From Hirundichthys speculiger (lineage: Eukaryota; Chordata; Actinopteri; Beloniformes; Exocoetidae): 64,000 bases of DNA. Location of the stretch: positions 5,072,501-5,136,500 of the forward strand of contig JAGFBZ010000258.1 of NCBI GenBank assembly GCA_018398805.1, written 5' to 3'. The translations under genes and the position numbers were made by a program. Shown here one piece after another: positions 14,480-35,100 of this stretch. Position 1 is the stretch's first letter, and every line of letters begins with the position of its first letter. The notes beneath the pieces are model-generated. The model ran no database searches and had not been told where the DNA came from. It was given only the letters and a program-made list of their open reading frames with translations.

Positions 14480-17400
14480 TTGTGAAAGTGTACCTTGGAA
14501 TAATAGTGCCTCTTGATGTTGCTCTTTGCTTGTTTCTTTGTTTGGGGGTTTTGCTTCTAGTTATCAGTCTTGACAATCGTGTCTATTTGTACCGACACCG
14601 TCTGGCAGTAATACAACTGAACATGGTAGGAACCAAGCAGCACTGCCCCAAAATAGATCAAATGCTTTATATTCCATATTTGAAATACTATAGGTGATCA
14701 GAAGACTAAACTAGAAGCTTTCAGATCTATTTCCTACCAATGACCGCATGCTCTCTTCATAGCTGACAATTTCCTGCTTTTTATAGGACTTTTATTGCCA
14801 CTTGTGTTGTCCCAGATGTGTGTAGGTAACACCCAGGAGTGGTTAACACATCTCAACGGAAGGTTTTATGACTAGAAACTTAAATTACACTCGGACGGTG
14901 AGTGTCAAAGACTATTGACACTGACCTGGGAGGACCATTGGGGAGCGCTTCCTCACGCCTGATGTGCAGCAATGTTGAGCTGGTGGGTCTTGTTAGCGAG
15001 GTTCCTGGCGTGAAAGGCTACTGGGAGGCATATGTCAGCGGTCATGAACAAGGTTGGATGATGGCACTGTAGTGGATGTGAATTTAAATGTTGATCTCTA
15101 GGCTTTCCAATCTATTTGCAAGCTGTCATTAATTGTGGAAATGGTTTATTTAGCTGGACATGATCAAGCTGAGAGGTTTCAGAAATGAATAAAACACAGA
15201 TTGTTTTAATTTCTGAGCAAACTGTTGGAGGGCATTGTTTTGTTGGTGTTTTGAGTGTTAAAAAGGTGCTGTTGGTTCAGAAGTAAGACCATACCCAACA
15301 TCATGAGTCCCAGATGACAGTTCTCTGAACTCACGAAACATGATTCATTTGTCTGGACTTTTCACTTTTGATCTCCAGTATTACTTGCTGCATTAGGAAT
15401 TTTCTCAGGGCTTTTTCTGTTGCTCTCAGGGAGCACAAAGTTATTTTAAGTCCTACTCAATGTGCCAGTTTGACAAACTGTCAGATGTTCTCCATTTATG
15501 AGAATCAGGTATTCACATTCCACATTTTTCGTCTCTTTTGGAAACAATTTAGCAATTGCAGGCACTTCAGAGAGCAGTTCTAGTCGTAATTCCAGAGAGC
15601 TATTTGCACTGTGTTGCGTTGTTCTTCATGCATATGCCACTTTAACGTCTGGAATGGTCTCCTTGCCCCGTTTGAGTTTGACTTTTTATGACAAACTGCC
15701 CTGCAACGTGTCAAGACCTGTTATTTTCCCTGTCAGGTTCAGGTCTGAACAACCAAAGGGACATCCCTTCTGACACCCATTTTAAAGGATCAGATAAACT
15801 GCTTTTGCCTCCTGGGGACGAAACGCTGCCATCAGAGTCCAGATGTGAAAGACTATTTTACATGAAAATAGAACTCAACATTACTGGGAAAAAAAGCGTG
15901 TTTGCTCGGTGAACCATCGCTCCACAGTATGGACGAAGAAGAGGCCAAACTACCAGCTGAGTCATGTTTCAAAAGACAGATAAAATGTGTAGCCAGAAGA
16001 GCGTGTGTCCAGTCGGTGTGTAGTTTTGACTCAGTCTTTGATTTCAAGTGTAGAAAAGGCCACTAGATCTTGTCTGAGCCGCCAGCCCAAAGCTTTTGCC
16101 AAGGAAAGAAAATCTGCTCAGAAAGCCCTTGAGGGGACTTGATCAAAAGGTTTCTGTGCAAATTCAAATGTTTTCTGACTTCACTTGAATTCAGGATTAA
16201 GCTGATTTTGGGGGCCAAGAATGTCCAGTTATTTTGATATCAGCCAAACAGTTGATCAAAGAATTTGGACTGGGAAAAAAACAAGAGTTCAAAAGTTAAT
16301 GTTTTCACAATTTCAGGACAGCCCGTCTACATATAATTTTTGCGGTTTGTGCAAAAACATTAAAAGCTGGGGTCAACTCCTTGTAGCTCTGAGGACAACA
16401 GCACTGAAGCTTCTCAAAAAATTTTTGCGAGTCCTGATCCTTAAGCGGTATGCCGATAAGTCAAGATGGCAAAAGTTCAAATACCTATAGTAAAAACAAA
16501 AAGGAAAAATATTGATTCTATAATTTTTTTTGGCCAGAGGGGAGCAACAAACTAACTCCCACATCACTAACAATAAAACTTATCTCAGAGGACAAACCTT
16601 TACACATTATCGCACCTTCTATTCTCCTTTAGGAGGAAGCAGAAGAGACGGCAAGGTCAACTGTCCTCTTAAGCTTTATAAAGAGCCATGGGTCTCTGGC
16701 TACAAGCCTAAACCCAATCTGAAAGGCAGATTTCTGCCTATTGTCTGGGAAAAAGCCACTCATCCTCTGACCTGTCCTCTATTCATGCAGGAACATTCCT
16801 CATCCACTCAATGCCTGTTTTCCTTATCAGACTTAAGTACTAGTCTGTCACAAAAAAAAAAGAAAAACAGAGGTTTTCCTCTCCACCATCTGCCTGAATA
16901 AGATTTGCTGAGCCTCTGAAATGCATATCCAGATAAATATCTCAGGAAACTCAATGCAGATCTCTCTGAGAATGGCTTTTGCACAGCACTGCCAAGAACC
17001 CTGGAAAACCTGAGAGCTTTTCTGAAATGTTTAACCTCTGACTGGACTCCCAAGGTCCTCCTGTCTCTATTTCAAATATTCATTGGTATGCCATGAAAGA
17101 AAGCCATGTTGGCAAAGCACATCTTTAAGCACACAGACAATATCTCACTCACTCTCCTAAGCCAATTAGCCAACTGAGTCATTTCTCATTTGTATCAGGT
17201 AATCTGGCATGTGACAAACAGCCCTGTTTCCCTTTCTGCAAGTCGACTTTGTGGGGTTGTCAGAGGAGAGGGCAGCTTTGTCTACCGGACAATTGGGTAA
17301 ACTCATTAGTCATCTCTGACTCTTAAAATGAAGCCATTGCTGCTTTTCAGCCTTTCACAATGACTGATAGTGCAGAGCTTGTTCAAATAATTGCATCAAA

Positions 17401-19114
17401 CATCCCCATGCACATTCAGTGAGGATTTTTTTCGTTTGTTTGTTTCTTTATTTTTTTAAGTATTATATTCTTCTGATTTTTTTTTTCTTTTTTGCATGAG
17501 AAGTTTTCACATTTTACCATTGCTGTCGCACTTTTTTTCCCATTTTGGAACAAATGTCTTCACTGCTTGGTCTGCTGGGTAGCGGGGAGCTTCCTCAGTG
17601 AAGAGTCCTTCGACAATAACGTCATTGTGATCGTCTGAAGTGAGAGATGAGAACGGGGGACCCCGTTCCTCTCATTCATTCAGAACTTCGAAAAGAAATG
17701 GGTGGGGGGTTTGCCTGGGTGAGCAGACAGATCCAGTGCGTGAGAATTTCCAAAGATGGATGAGGCTGACTTAAGAGGACGCATGGGTCAATATTTGACC
17801 CGAGAAACACCAACAAGAAAACGGTCAACAATAAACCACTTGTATGTATAAAAAGAAAGTGCATAAATCTATGAAAAAGGTCATTTATTATGACGAGCTT
17901 TTTATAACAGCCATCAGCTTTATTCTGTCCAGTCATCTTTCTGTCTTTATGCCATCTTTGCTTGTAAAGCACCACCCCTGCTCCATTTAGATTGGATCGG
18001 TACATTCTGTACCAATGGAAACGGTGGTAAATGGGGAGGGGGACCAGACCCATTTCACAAGAGAAAACACCATCGTTAGGCAGTCATTGCTGTTCATACC
18101 TTGTATCTGCTGCCTCAGAGACCAATTTTGTTTTCTATTTTCGGCTTAAATTAACTAATGTCTACCGTATAAATACCAACACATTCCTCATGATTGTCTT
18201 ATCGATCATTTTGTCCTTTTTTTTTTCAAATTACATTCATACTCAAACCACTTATGAGGTTTTTATTCCCAGATTTCCCCACAAATGATCTATTTTTGTT
18301 GCTGAGATAACGGAGCCAAAGGGCTAAGAGCTCAATCTAATGAGAGAAAATGCCAGGAGCTGCATGAGACTGTTTGACCTGAAGTCCACTTTACTGACAG
18401 AGAGGGAGGCAGCGCACAGTCACAAGTATCAAGAATAGAACTTTGGAGGAAACTGAAAAAGAGTGAATTCAGTTGTACTCAGTCTTTCCACATGGGAAAA
18501 GAAAAAATGTTGCTTTTTTTTTTTTTTACACTTTTATTGCTGCTTTAAAAAGGTAAAAAAATCTCCCTCTGCAAGCTAAAGGCACATTGACATGAAACAT
18601 AAATCAATGGTTGACGGAGCAAAACATTTTTGAAACGAGGGCAAACTGAGAGACAAAAGAAAGAGTGAGAGGAGAGTAGACATGTCTTCTGGCTCACATG
18701 AATCCTGCAGCCAAGTTTGGAGGGGGGGCAGGCTGGAGGGCTCGGTGTCACGCTGGTGGAGGAAGGGGTGTGGAGCTGGGAAGGAGGTGGTGGTGGTGGG
18801 GGGGGGTGTTCAGTCTGAAGTGTGTGTATGTGTGTGTGGGATTGACATGCAGTGGCATTCGACTTGCTCTGGAGGGGAGGAATGAGGGAGGGACCGACAA
18901 GGCTCGGCTGCCCCGAGAGCACACAGTCACAGTGGGATCAGACACTTCAGATAGAGACGTCACCTCTCTGCCCCCCCCTCTCCCCCTTCCTCCTTTGGAC
19001 TTTAACTCTTTTTTTTTTTGGGATTGCCAAACACGTTGCTCCTCTAGCTGCTTCATAGTTTCCTTCTTTGAGACCCTCCTCAGAGCTGACTTTCAAATGT
19101 TGGCTGAGAGAGAG

Positions 19115-19138
19115 GTGTGTGTGTGTGTGTGTGTGTGT
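19115..19138. repeat. (TG)n microsatellite
   Basis: About twelve TG units followed by G-rich sequence (GGGTGGGTGGGGTGGGGGGGG). Confidence 0.9.
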
Positions 19139-19199
19139 CGGGTGGGTGGGGTGGGGGGGGGAGTACTCCCTGACAGAGCTGGATCTGATTAGAGCAAAG

Positions 19200-19316
19200 A
19201 CCCACTGAGCTTGATGCAGCAGAAATGCAGCCAGAGCTGGGGAGGTATATGACCCGAGGATTGTGGATGTGAACGAGACCTTTAAGCAAAGCTGGAAAGA
19301 GATGCTTTTCCTGGAG
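19200..19316 (+). other. prickle1: Possible 5' untranslated exon of prickle1
   Basis: A GC-richer stretch ends at CTGGAG followed by GTAAGAATG, a good splice donor at 19,317, and lies on the same strand about 3.1 kb upstream of the first coding exon. The coding exon at 22,425 begins with an acceptor before its start codon, so at least one upstream untranslated exon must exist. Whether this is that exon is inference only; its left edge is a guess. Confidence 0.3.
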
Positions 19317-22300
19317 GTAAGAATGAGAACAGCAGAGTACACTTCCTAAAAGCTGCGGATGCAGACAGATTATGTTGGAAGAAACACAGATCTGTGGATG
19401 AAGATGATCCTTGTCCAGGTTTTTAATTTTTGTGACTGTTTGGTGTCCTTGGAGAGTGTGCAGGTGGTCTTACTCCAGCTGTGCTAAGTCTCCTGCACAC
19501 CCCCCCCTCACATCCATTTGGCCTTAAAACAACACTCTTCAGCAGGCAAAGAGCAATGACCTCGACCTTTGAACTCCACTATGTAATAGTTTTGCACGCG
19601 TAAATCCCGTGACATTTGTAAAAGATTGAACTTCTTACTTTCAGCCTCTTTTGCTGTCCGATAATTAACTGGAGCAGATGATATTTTAATAAGAAAAGCT
19701 GTCCTTCAGAAGAAGAGATGCACTTAGGATGCTTTTAGTCTTTAGAAACAAATGCATTTGATAAACTCATTTGGTGATGAATAGGAGCCTTTTTTAAATG
19801 TATCAGTTAAGCAGAGGAGGGCACATCTGGCTCACGTTTATGACCTCGTGCTGAGTCCAAAAAAACTTATTTAAAAAAAAAAAAAAGACAAAGAAGAAAA
19901 AAAACTTTCTTCACCCTCTTAACCTGCTTCCGTCACATCTTCACCCGCATCTGAAGGAGGAATATGTGGACGTTTTGTTATTGTTTTTTTGACAAAGACG
20001 GCCGTTGTTTTATTGCCAAGTGGTGACATGGTGAAATGTGAGTCGCTGTGTGTCTTGGCTCAGGAATCCGCAATCACCTTTTCCCTTTTAACACGCAGGA
20101 TGAGCGGCAGGAAAGCTAAAGGGCAGGCAGAAAGCGTGAGCGTGATGACTGAAAGTGTGCCAGCCAGTCAACTTAGTGCGTTTAAATAAACAGTTTGTCA
20201 AACTGTAGCTATAACTGGATCGGGCCATTTAAGTGGACCCCTTTCTTTGTCCCAGTCCACAAGTACGTGGAGGGAATCCATCACACTCTGCCGTGATGGG
20301 TGGCTCTGGTGCCGGTTTTCAGCTTCTTTCTTACTTTAACTTACTTACTTTAAATATGATCAAAGGTTTCATCGTTGTATTCTGTTGTTCAACCAAATAA
20401 TCATCCAAAGCAATAATGTCATTTAGTCACAGAGAGCTAAAAGATTGTTCTTTTTTTTGTTTTTTTGGGAATCCATTTGGAGTTTTTGGAAAAAAAAAAA
20501 AACTTTTGTCAAAATATCAAACTTTTGATTTATATAACTCAAAAAATAAGGATTTAATTCTTCGCTTACATTTAATTTTGCTGTCTGGGATCACTTATAA
20601 CTACAAAAGACATGAAAATGTGCCCTTTAATTCTCAGCCGTTTTGATATTTTAGCCATATTTCTTTTCCACTGTGTTTAAAGAAGCAAAGTAGTCTTAGT
20701 ATCTGGTATTAATTTGATGGATGCGTCCTAATCTTCCATGCAACTCTAGTGTCACTACACTGGGGCACAAAATAATCTTAAAAAAAAAAAAAAAAGGATT
20801 ATCTAAAAGCATTGCTTACTGATCCTAACTAAGATGAGATAAAGTTGGACAAGCAAAGAAAAGCTCCTGCGTGATAACATTATCTAACCTACCATAAAAC
20901 CTGATAGATTAGTAGCTGAGGAACAAAGCGACAGTCAAATACCCCTTTGTCTTGTGATAAGAGCTGTGGGTTGACTTTTAACTGCATGTCTAATCTGTGA
21001 ATTCTGCTTTGGAGCCTTGTGTGTTAATACATCTCCAGTCTTGTAACTGCAGTTTGACTACATGGTGCGATCTAGTCAAAGCCAGATAGCTCGATTATGC
21101 TTCCCATTTAGTAGCTTGACTTTACAGCGTTTTACATGCTTCATTAACATGATGAGTTTAAAATAAGGACTAAATTAATCGAGAAGAAAGAAAACAATTG
21201 AACGTGAATGTTTTTTCCAATGTGGTTTCGCTTCCAATACACACCGGTGGGTTTTTTATAGCCCCTAAGTAACTGGCTATCACATGCATCCACCCAATTT
21301 TAAATAGCTGCTCTACAGTCAAATAGAACATTCAATAGAAGCTATCAAGACTCTAACATCCCTCAAAGTGCTGTTCGTATGTAAAAGATCTAATCTACAT
21401 ACAGTTTGGAGGAGCAGTGTGAAGTTTCAGACTGTTTTTTACCCAAACAAGCCCCATTCTGGTCTCCATTTGCATGTCAAAGAGGCAGAGCAGAGCAGGC
21501 CCAGCAGACAAGTGGCCTTTTCAACACCTTGAGCTCTGTTATCAGGCTGAGGGGGCTCTGGAGAACATAGCTGCTGAGATAAGGAGGCTACCGCTGAAGG
21601 TAGGAGGGGAGACACACAACGGCAGGATTCTGCACTCAAGCACCGGTTCAGCTTTTATCAGCTTGTAAAGAGTCTTGAGTAGACGCGTGCGCGTCGTTTC
21701 GAAGGCCGTCGATTCGTTCAGAAGAACCGTGTCATCGGTCATTAATTTAAGAGCAGAGATGTTTTGTGGGAAGCAGCTGGAATCCTCATCTGAAAAGGTC
21801 CAAGTGCTTCAGCTGTATTTTCATAAGGGTTGTGTGTGCCTTAAATGCACCACATTTGAAAAAGCCTGCTATTATTTTCCATCATATATCTTCTGAAGTT
21901 TGTCTCGAGTGCCCTTTGAAGCAAGCATTATTTTATCAAGCATGATTCTGTAACGGTTAAACAAAGGAAGTACACTAAGGGGATGGAAAAAACAACGGAT
22001 TTGTTATTCTTCAGTGTGACTGTGAGCGAATTTTGTGTTATGATGAGGAGAAACTTTGTTCCGTCTTCACTGTTTGTTCTCTGCTCTGCTCCTGTTTATC
22101 CAGCCATTACGTTAAACTCTTACAACACTGCCAGGATAAAAGTAATTATCTTTTGAGAAACGAAAATAAACAGAGGCGAAGAGACTGATTAGGGACATTT
22201 CCAAAATGCAGAGGTACTTAGAAGACGTGCAAGAAAATGAGAGAAAAATCCCAGATCAGCAGCATTGCAGACAATCAGAGTCAGGAAAGTAAAATCTGAA

Positions 22301-22424
22301 GCTTTGACAAAAGAAAAATATACAAAGCAACCAGAGGAGGGGTAACGTCATTAAATACATATTAAAAAAGATGGGAGGGAAGTAATGTGAACATGAATCC
22401 TCAATCCTCTTTTTCTGTTTGCAG
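19317..22424. other. Putative prickle1 5' intron; no gene seen
   Basis: AT-rich sequence with several A- and T-runs (for example 19,868-19,886, 20,491-20,503 and 20,780-20,795) and no supported exon. It ends in TTTTTCTGTTTGCAG, a strong acceptor for the first coding exon of prickle1. Confidence 0.45.
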
Positions 22425-29779
<7,355 letters not shown>

Positions 29780-31663
29780 TTTAGTGTATTTGCATTATAA
29801 TCTGCCCTACGCCAAGCAATACTGCCACGATTTTATGATCAGTCTCTTAAGGTTTACACAGATCACATCTGATTCATATCACATCAGGTTAAGGTCAAGT
29901 GAAAGAAGAAATTCTAAATTGTAATTGTTAGAGAAAATAAACATTATCTGTGCAAAATAAAGTAGGAAAATCACTTTCTGGATGATGAGTATGAAGTTGG
30001 CTTAAATATTGGTTTTTACTTAATTTTGGCACTAATATGATGTATGAACCCAGGTTTGAAGGCCTGTCTTTAAACCAGACCAAAATAATGTACAGTTGAC
30101 GTTAAAGCCATTTTATTTTAAATTTCAGCGATTACCATCATGTTTTTGTTTGCCTGGCCAGCCATACCCATTCACTTTGTGAAAACTCTCTTTTGTGACA
30201 TGAGTCCCCTACTCCTCCTATTCAGCCATTTCCACAGAACAGAACATACCGAACCAACTGCAACAGGGTGGGTGTTCGGCTTTGTGCAATGATTCATTAA
30301 GGAGTGTTCAAGGGCCACTATTCAAATCAACCAAGATGGCTGCAGAATTGCTAAAAACAATTTGGATCAACAAGATTTTACTCTCTATTATGACATTCAC
30401 TTGCATTCCCAGTCCACTACATGCTATTTTGGATGTTTTCTGTTGATACGAGTCCACATGCTCTGGTTGTAAGATAAAAGTTTCCAGGGGTAGTTTCTTC
30501 TGTATCTGTTGGTACCGCCCTCTGGGAATCAAAGTCCAGTTAGCACACTCATTCCCTGTATCGAAGAAGAAAATGAGGATGGCTGGCCAGGCTGCGTTTT
30601 TGTGTGGTTCATTCAGTTAAGACTTTCAGTGTTATACTTGTGCTTCAGAAACGTCAATGCTTTTGTACAAAAGTGGATAATTCAAGTAGAAAATAGAAAT
30701 TACCAATTGATTATTTAATGCATACTAGTACAAAATGAAAGTGTATATACTAAGTTAAGATTTGAATACTGGTATTTTTATATCCATGTTTTGAAGATTT
30801 AATTTGAAGTGTATGATTAAAAAAAAAATAGATATAGTTTACAAATGTTGACATTTTATAGGCAACAACAAAAAAATGTGCCACTTCATTCACAGTAAAG
30901 TGCCATATTATTCCAAATGACACAATACAGTCAATAATAGTCACTCGATGTCAGTGTACAAACTATAAACCAACTGGCAGAAACTGTATTTCCACCTGTT
31001 CACTACCATTGCTCAGACATTACCAAATAAATGCTTTGTGTTCTACAGATGCCCCCTCTGAGTTTGATAATTCACCTCCAACTAAAGACATCTGGCTCAC
31101 GTACACACTTGCTACATCAAGTGTCCTGATGGGTGTGGATTTACAGAGTTCAGAGCCCACGTTTGGAGGCCTGGCTCCTGTGACAAAATATTAAGATCCT
31201 ATAATTTTAGATCTGTAATGCTGATGTGATACTTTTTTATTAACATGGTGCCTGGAACACAAGTGATGACTTCATCACTCAAAGATGTGCACAGCAGCCT
31301 TCAGAGTGAGGCTTCATCTCCATGGCATTGCCATAAACCAGTTTTGTCTAGTTTTTCTGGGACAGGAGTCAGATTTGAACTTGGAGAAGCAAAAGGATGC
31401 AAAGAAATGAAATTCAACAGTTTTGTTTTTTCTCAACAGTACAAATGTATACAAGGTTTTTCTTTAATTGTAAATTTAGCAGCACCAACTCAAACATCCG
31501 AGTGCTACAAAGCGAGACCTGACATACCTTAAAAAAAAACAACTACCAAGTGTTATCATGCTTTAGAACTCATAATACATGATGTTTTAATGAAAAGATT
31601 AAATAATGAACACCGTGTGAATCATTTCAACAATTATGTGAGACTTGTATTTTTTTAAATAAA
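29780..31663 (+). other. prickle1: prickle1 3' untranslated region, with candidate poly(A) signals
   Basis: AATAAA occurs at 29,936-29,941 and 29,956-29,961, and again at 31,658-31,663. The last would give a 1.9-kb 3' UTR ending about 220 bases from the stop codon of the convergent pphln1. No reading frame here is convincing. Which signal is used cannot be told from sequence. Confidence 0.45.
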
Positions 31664-31883
31664 GAACATGAGTTTTTTGACAATAACCAACAGAAAAATA
31701 ACCATTTATGAATATTCTAAATTTCCCACGGAAAACCTTATGGTAAAAATGGTTTCTTCAAAAATAACACTGTTCGTTCCCGTGACGCGACATTGTTCAG
31801 GTTGCTGTGCTGTAGTGTACGTTCAGTCCAGCAATTCCCCGAGCCAAACCGTTAATCCCAGCGGAGCAGACCGGCCCAGAGCA

Positions 31884-32153
31884 TCAATAAGAAGAGCCGT
31901 GGCTGACTGCCGTCTTCGAGAGTTTATGAGTCGCCAGGGATGTAGAGGCGGCCGCCGAGTCACAGGAGGGCTCTGGCTGCCGGACCACCTCGTCCAGTTC
32001 GCTGATGAAGTGCTTGAGGTCCTCCAGGCAGCGCTCGCGGATCTCCCCGAGGTTTTCACTTAGGGGGACCTGCAGCTGTTTCTCCAGGTTGGGATCCTTC
32101 GCTACGAGCATCTTCACCACCATTCCGAACGTCTCGCAGTCTTGACGGTACAC
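31884..32153 (-). CDS. pphln1: pphln1 last coding exon (conserved C-terminal helices)
   Basis: After acceptor CCACCACCAG the protein reads VYRQDCETFGMVVKMLVAKD, then NLGEIRERCLEDLKHFISEL. This matches the C-terminus of human periphilin, the self-association region. The tail after EVVRQPEP is serine/alanine-rich and fish-specific, ending at a TGA (31,886-31,884). Confidence 0.95.
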   Translation of the reverse strand: MYRQDCETFGMVVKMLVAKDPNLEKQLQVPLSENLGEIRERCLEDLKHFISELDEVVRQPEPSCDSAAASTSLATHKLSKTAVSHGSSY

Positions 32154-35100
32154 CTGGTGGTGGACAGGGAAGTAAAAGGAAATTCATTGTAAATGACTGA
32201 TATTAAACTAAGATTCGCTGTCAGGTTACATATTTAAATACTTTTATTTGAAAGAAGATTTCAAGAAAACGGGCAAAAGCTTCCAGAGAAAAACTCCTGA
32301 TTTTGGAGGCAATGAGTCATTTCCTTCTTTCGCCGTCACCCAGGTGTAAATCTTCCACAACGCTGGACCTGAACTGATCACTGTAGTGTTAAAACACTTC
32401 ATACTGTGTCAAAACAAACATTTCGCCTTTAACATTTATTAAGGGCTCTTTACATAATAAAAGGGTAGCCCAGGAAGCAACCACCGCCTCACAACCTAAC
32501 CAGTAGGTGTCAGAGGAAAGAGGAGGAAAAGGTCCTGGAACATTATTCAAAAGCTACTCTGTTTCCAGAATATGGAAGAAGCCTGGCTCCTGCACGCAGA
32601 TAGGTTTGATTTACCAAATGCTGTCAGATGAAGAAGCAGAATGAGATCAGTGTACTATTGTCGCTATTTCTTAAGTGTAGAAGTGAAAAACCCCCCACTA
32701 ATACTCCTTATTACACCACAGGCTGATACGTACAAGTCCACTGACAAGGATCGTGTGTTGAATTGTTCACATGTGGGCCTATGCAGCTGCGTGTGTAAAA
32801 TTAAACCAGACAACTTTTAATCACCCAACAGATCCAGACGCTGGCTTCTATGCTGCAGGGCTCCAGTTCACTGGCTGGTTTCTAGACTGTCACAATAGTC
32901 CCAGAACAGAAATGCATGCGTGTAGAAGAGCATAAATCCCCTAAATATAGATCTGCTGTCAGACAGAGTGAATGTCCTTGCAACTACAGATGGCATCGTT
33001 CCAGGAAAGACATCAAAAATACAACATATCTGCTGTTGTGTAAAGCCTGGTTTATGCTCAGAAATCAGGTCGTCTGTGTGTGTGAGACGCAGATAACGTA
33101 AATAAGAGTGACTCTCCTTCTGAAAAAACACTCAGCTGCTTAGAAAATTAACAGTTTTTAATGACAAAAAATGTATTTCATTACAAGTAGTATCTTACCA
33201 AAAGTAAGCTGCACTGGATGTTTTCACATCGCTACATTAAAGCTGGCTGTCTTTCCCAGTTCATTTCTCCCCCTTTCAAAGGCCATTTTAATGGACAGAT
33301 TTAATAAGGTTTTAATATATGCAGACGAGTATTTGCAAATACGAATACGAAAAAAGATTCTGCTCCCAGAAACCTTTTGGAGTCACTGGTTTGGATGCTG
33401 AAACCGTGAAAAGAGAATTCGTAGAGCATAATCAACACCCTCGATGTGACAAAACCTTATCTGCATTTAAACAATGAGCAGCACAAGGAGCAGGGAGTCC
33501 TGCTTGGATATGTGTTATTCAGGAATATTACCTGTTGGCCCCACAGAGACATTCAGCAGTCACACCGTTTCCACGTATAATTTAGCATTTTCCCCAGTTT
33601 ATACGAGGCAGTTAATAAAGACAGAATTACTATTAACATTTGTTTAACCCAAATTTTCCACTTATTTTAGACTGGATTCAAACATGATTTACTCACATTA
33701 GGGAGCACAGCAACCACCAAAATGAAAAAGGATTAGATATTTTTAAGTCATGCTGCAGTTCTATTTAAATAACTTTTTTTTTCTTTCCATAATTGCTTTC
33801 TGATTGGATGACGGCACAGATTTATTTCCAGCTGTGACCCACCGATCTATCAGATCAGGCCCTTCTGCTCTGAATGCAAATAAAATATCCATGCAACTTC
33901 AGTTTGCAAACACTAAATGTGTCAATATTTTAAAAACAGGCACTATTTTAACTAGACATAAAAAATAAGACGCCGTAATATACGAGTCTACGGAGGAACT
34001 ACACGCGTAGCCTCGTCACTATAATTATGCAGGACTCAGGCCTCATGTCCATTACACGCAACTAATCGCTTGAATCGCACGGATTCCATTCATTTTCTAT
34101 AGAAAGCGAGGAGGCGTGTTCATCGCCTATGCAAGGGATCTTGGGAAGGCAGGGTGTTCAAAAATTGAGCTCTGCTGGGCATTATCCAATCAAATTAGAC
34201 ATCGTTCTCTTCTGTGCTGCATTCCATACAAGGTTTTTCCTTGCATTTGTTACATTAATGGCAGAATCAGAACAGAGTATGTGAGAACTTTTGTCTTATT
34301 AAAACCATGCAGAAGAAGCTAATAAGAGGCCGTTTCATGTTTACCATTTATTTACGATCCTTCGCTGTCTGACTGACTATTGGCACAGCCGGTGGTGAAA
34401 ATAGGCTGCATGGTAGTGGTAGCATGCATATTTATGCTTTACAACAAAATGGCGAGGTCCAAATAAACCTCAGATGTGGCTGTAATGTACATGCCTCCAT
34501 GTGAAATTGCTCGTGTACAGTGGACATGTGGCGTCCATCACCATAGACTTTGAATGGGGTTACGTCATCTGCTGCTGAACTGAATTGCGGGCTCAAAAGT
34601 TGGTGGGGGGGTTCAACTTCTCCACCTCAGTCAGCCAATCAGGTTGCGACTACACAGCTAGAGCTAGCCAATGAAAACGCACAAGGAGGCGGGACTAATT
34701 CCAAAGCACGTGGGTTATTTGTGTGGCGAGCAGGAAGAAATTTGGTTTTTTGGTGTCGAAGTGTCAGAAACGTCACTCCATGTGCATTGCCACAACCCTG
34801 CTGTGAGGCTCAGTGGTTGTTGGGCTCTTTTCTGCAGCGCTGTAATGTGCAGTGTTGAGCTTTCTTCTGTTTACATCCTGTATGTAGCTCAGACGTAGCA
34901 GAACAAACAAAGCACATCCCATTTGAGCTGGATCTGATAAATGCTGAGAAACAGTGATTTTAGTAAGATTGTATTTGGGTAAGTACTCGCGTTTCTGGAG
35001 AAGATGCACGCCAGGCTACGGTTAGGATGCAGCGTGTCCCACGATGGTGGACGTACGTTATTGGTTCGATATAGAAGCATAAACCACGCTAAAGATGGAA

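Larger units (their letters stand above)
12921..19190. other. Gene-free stretch upstream of prickle1
   Basis: No coding exon is recognised in about 6 kb. A 12-base tandem repeat (AGCTATGCTAGC twice) lies at 14,452-14,479. An imperfect inverted repeat around GGGGGACCCC lies near 17,648-17,680. G- and GGT-rich DNA lies at 18,720-18,815, with CT- and TG-rich tracts from 18,960 to 19,160. The last kilobase is GC-richer than its surroundings and could contain promoter sequence. Confidence 0.4.

Noticed and set aside
18545..19342. Several frames of 100-164 residues on both strands
   Set aside because: They come from GGT/GGG, TG and CT low-complexity DNA; the residues are runs of Gly/Trp/Val or Pro/His/Thr.
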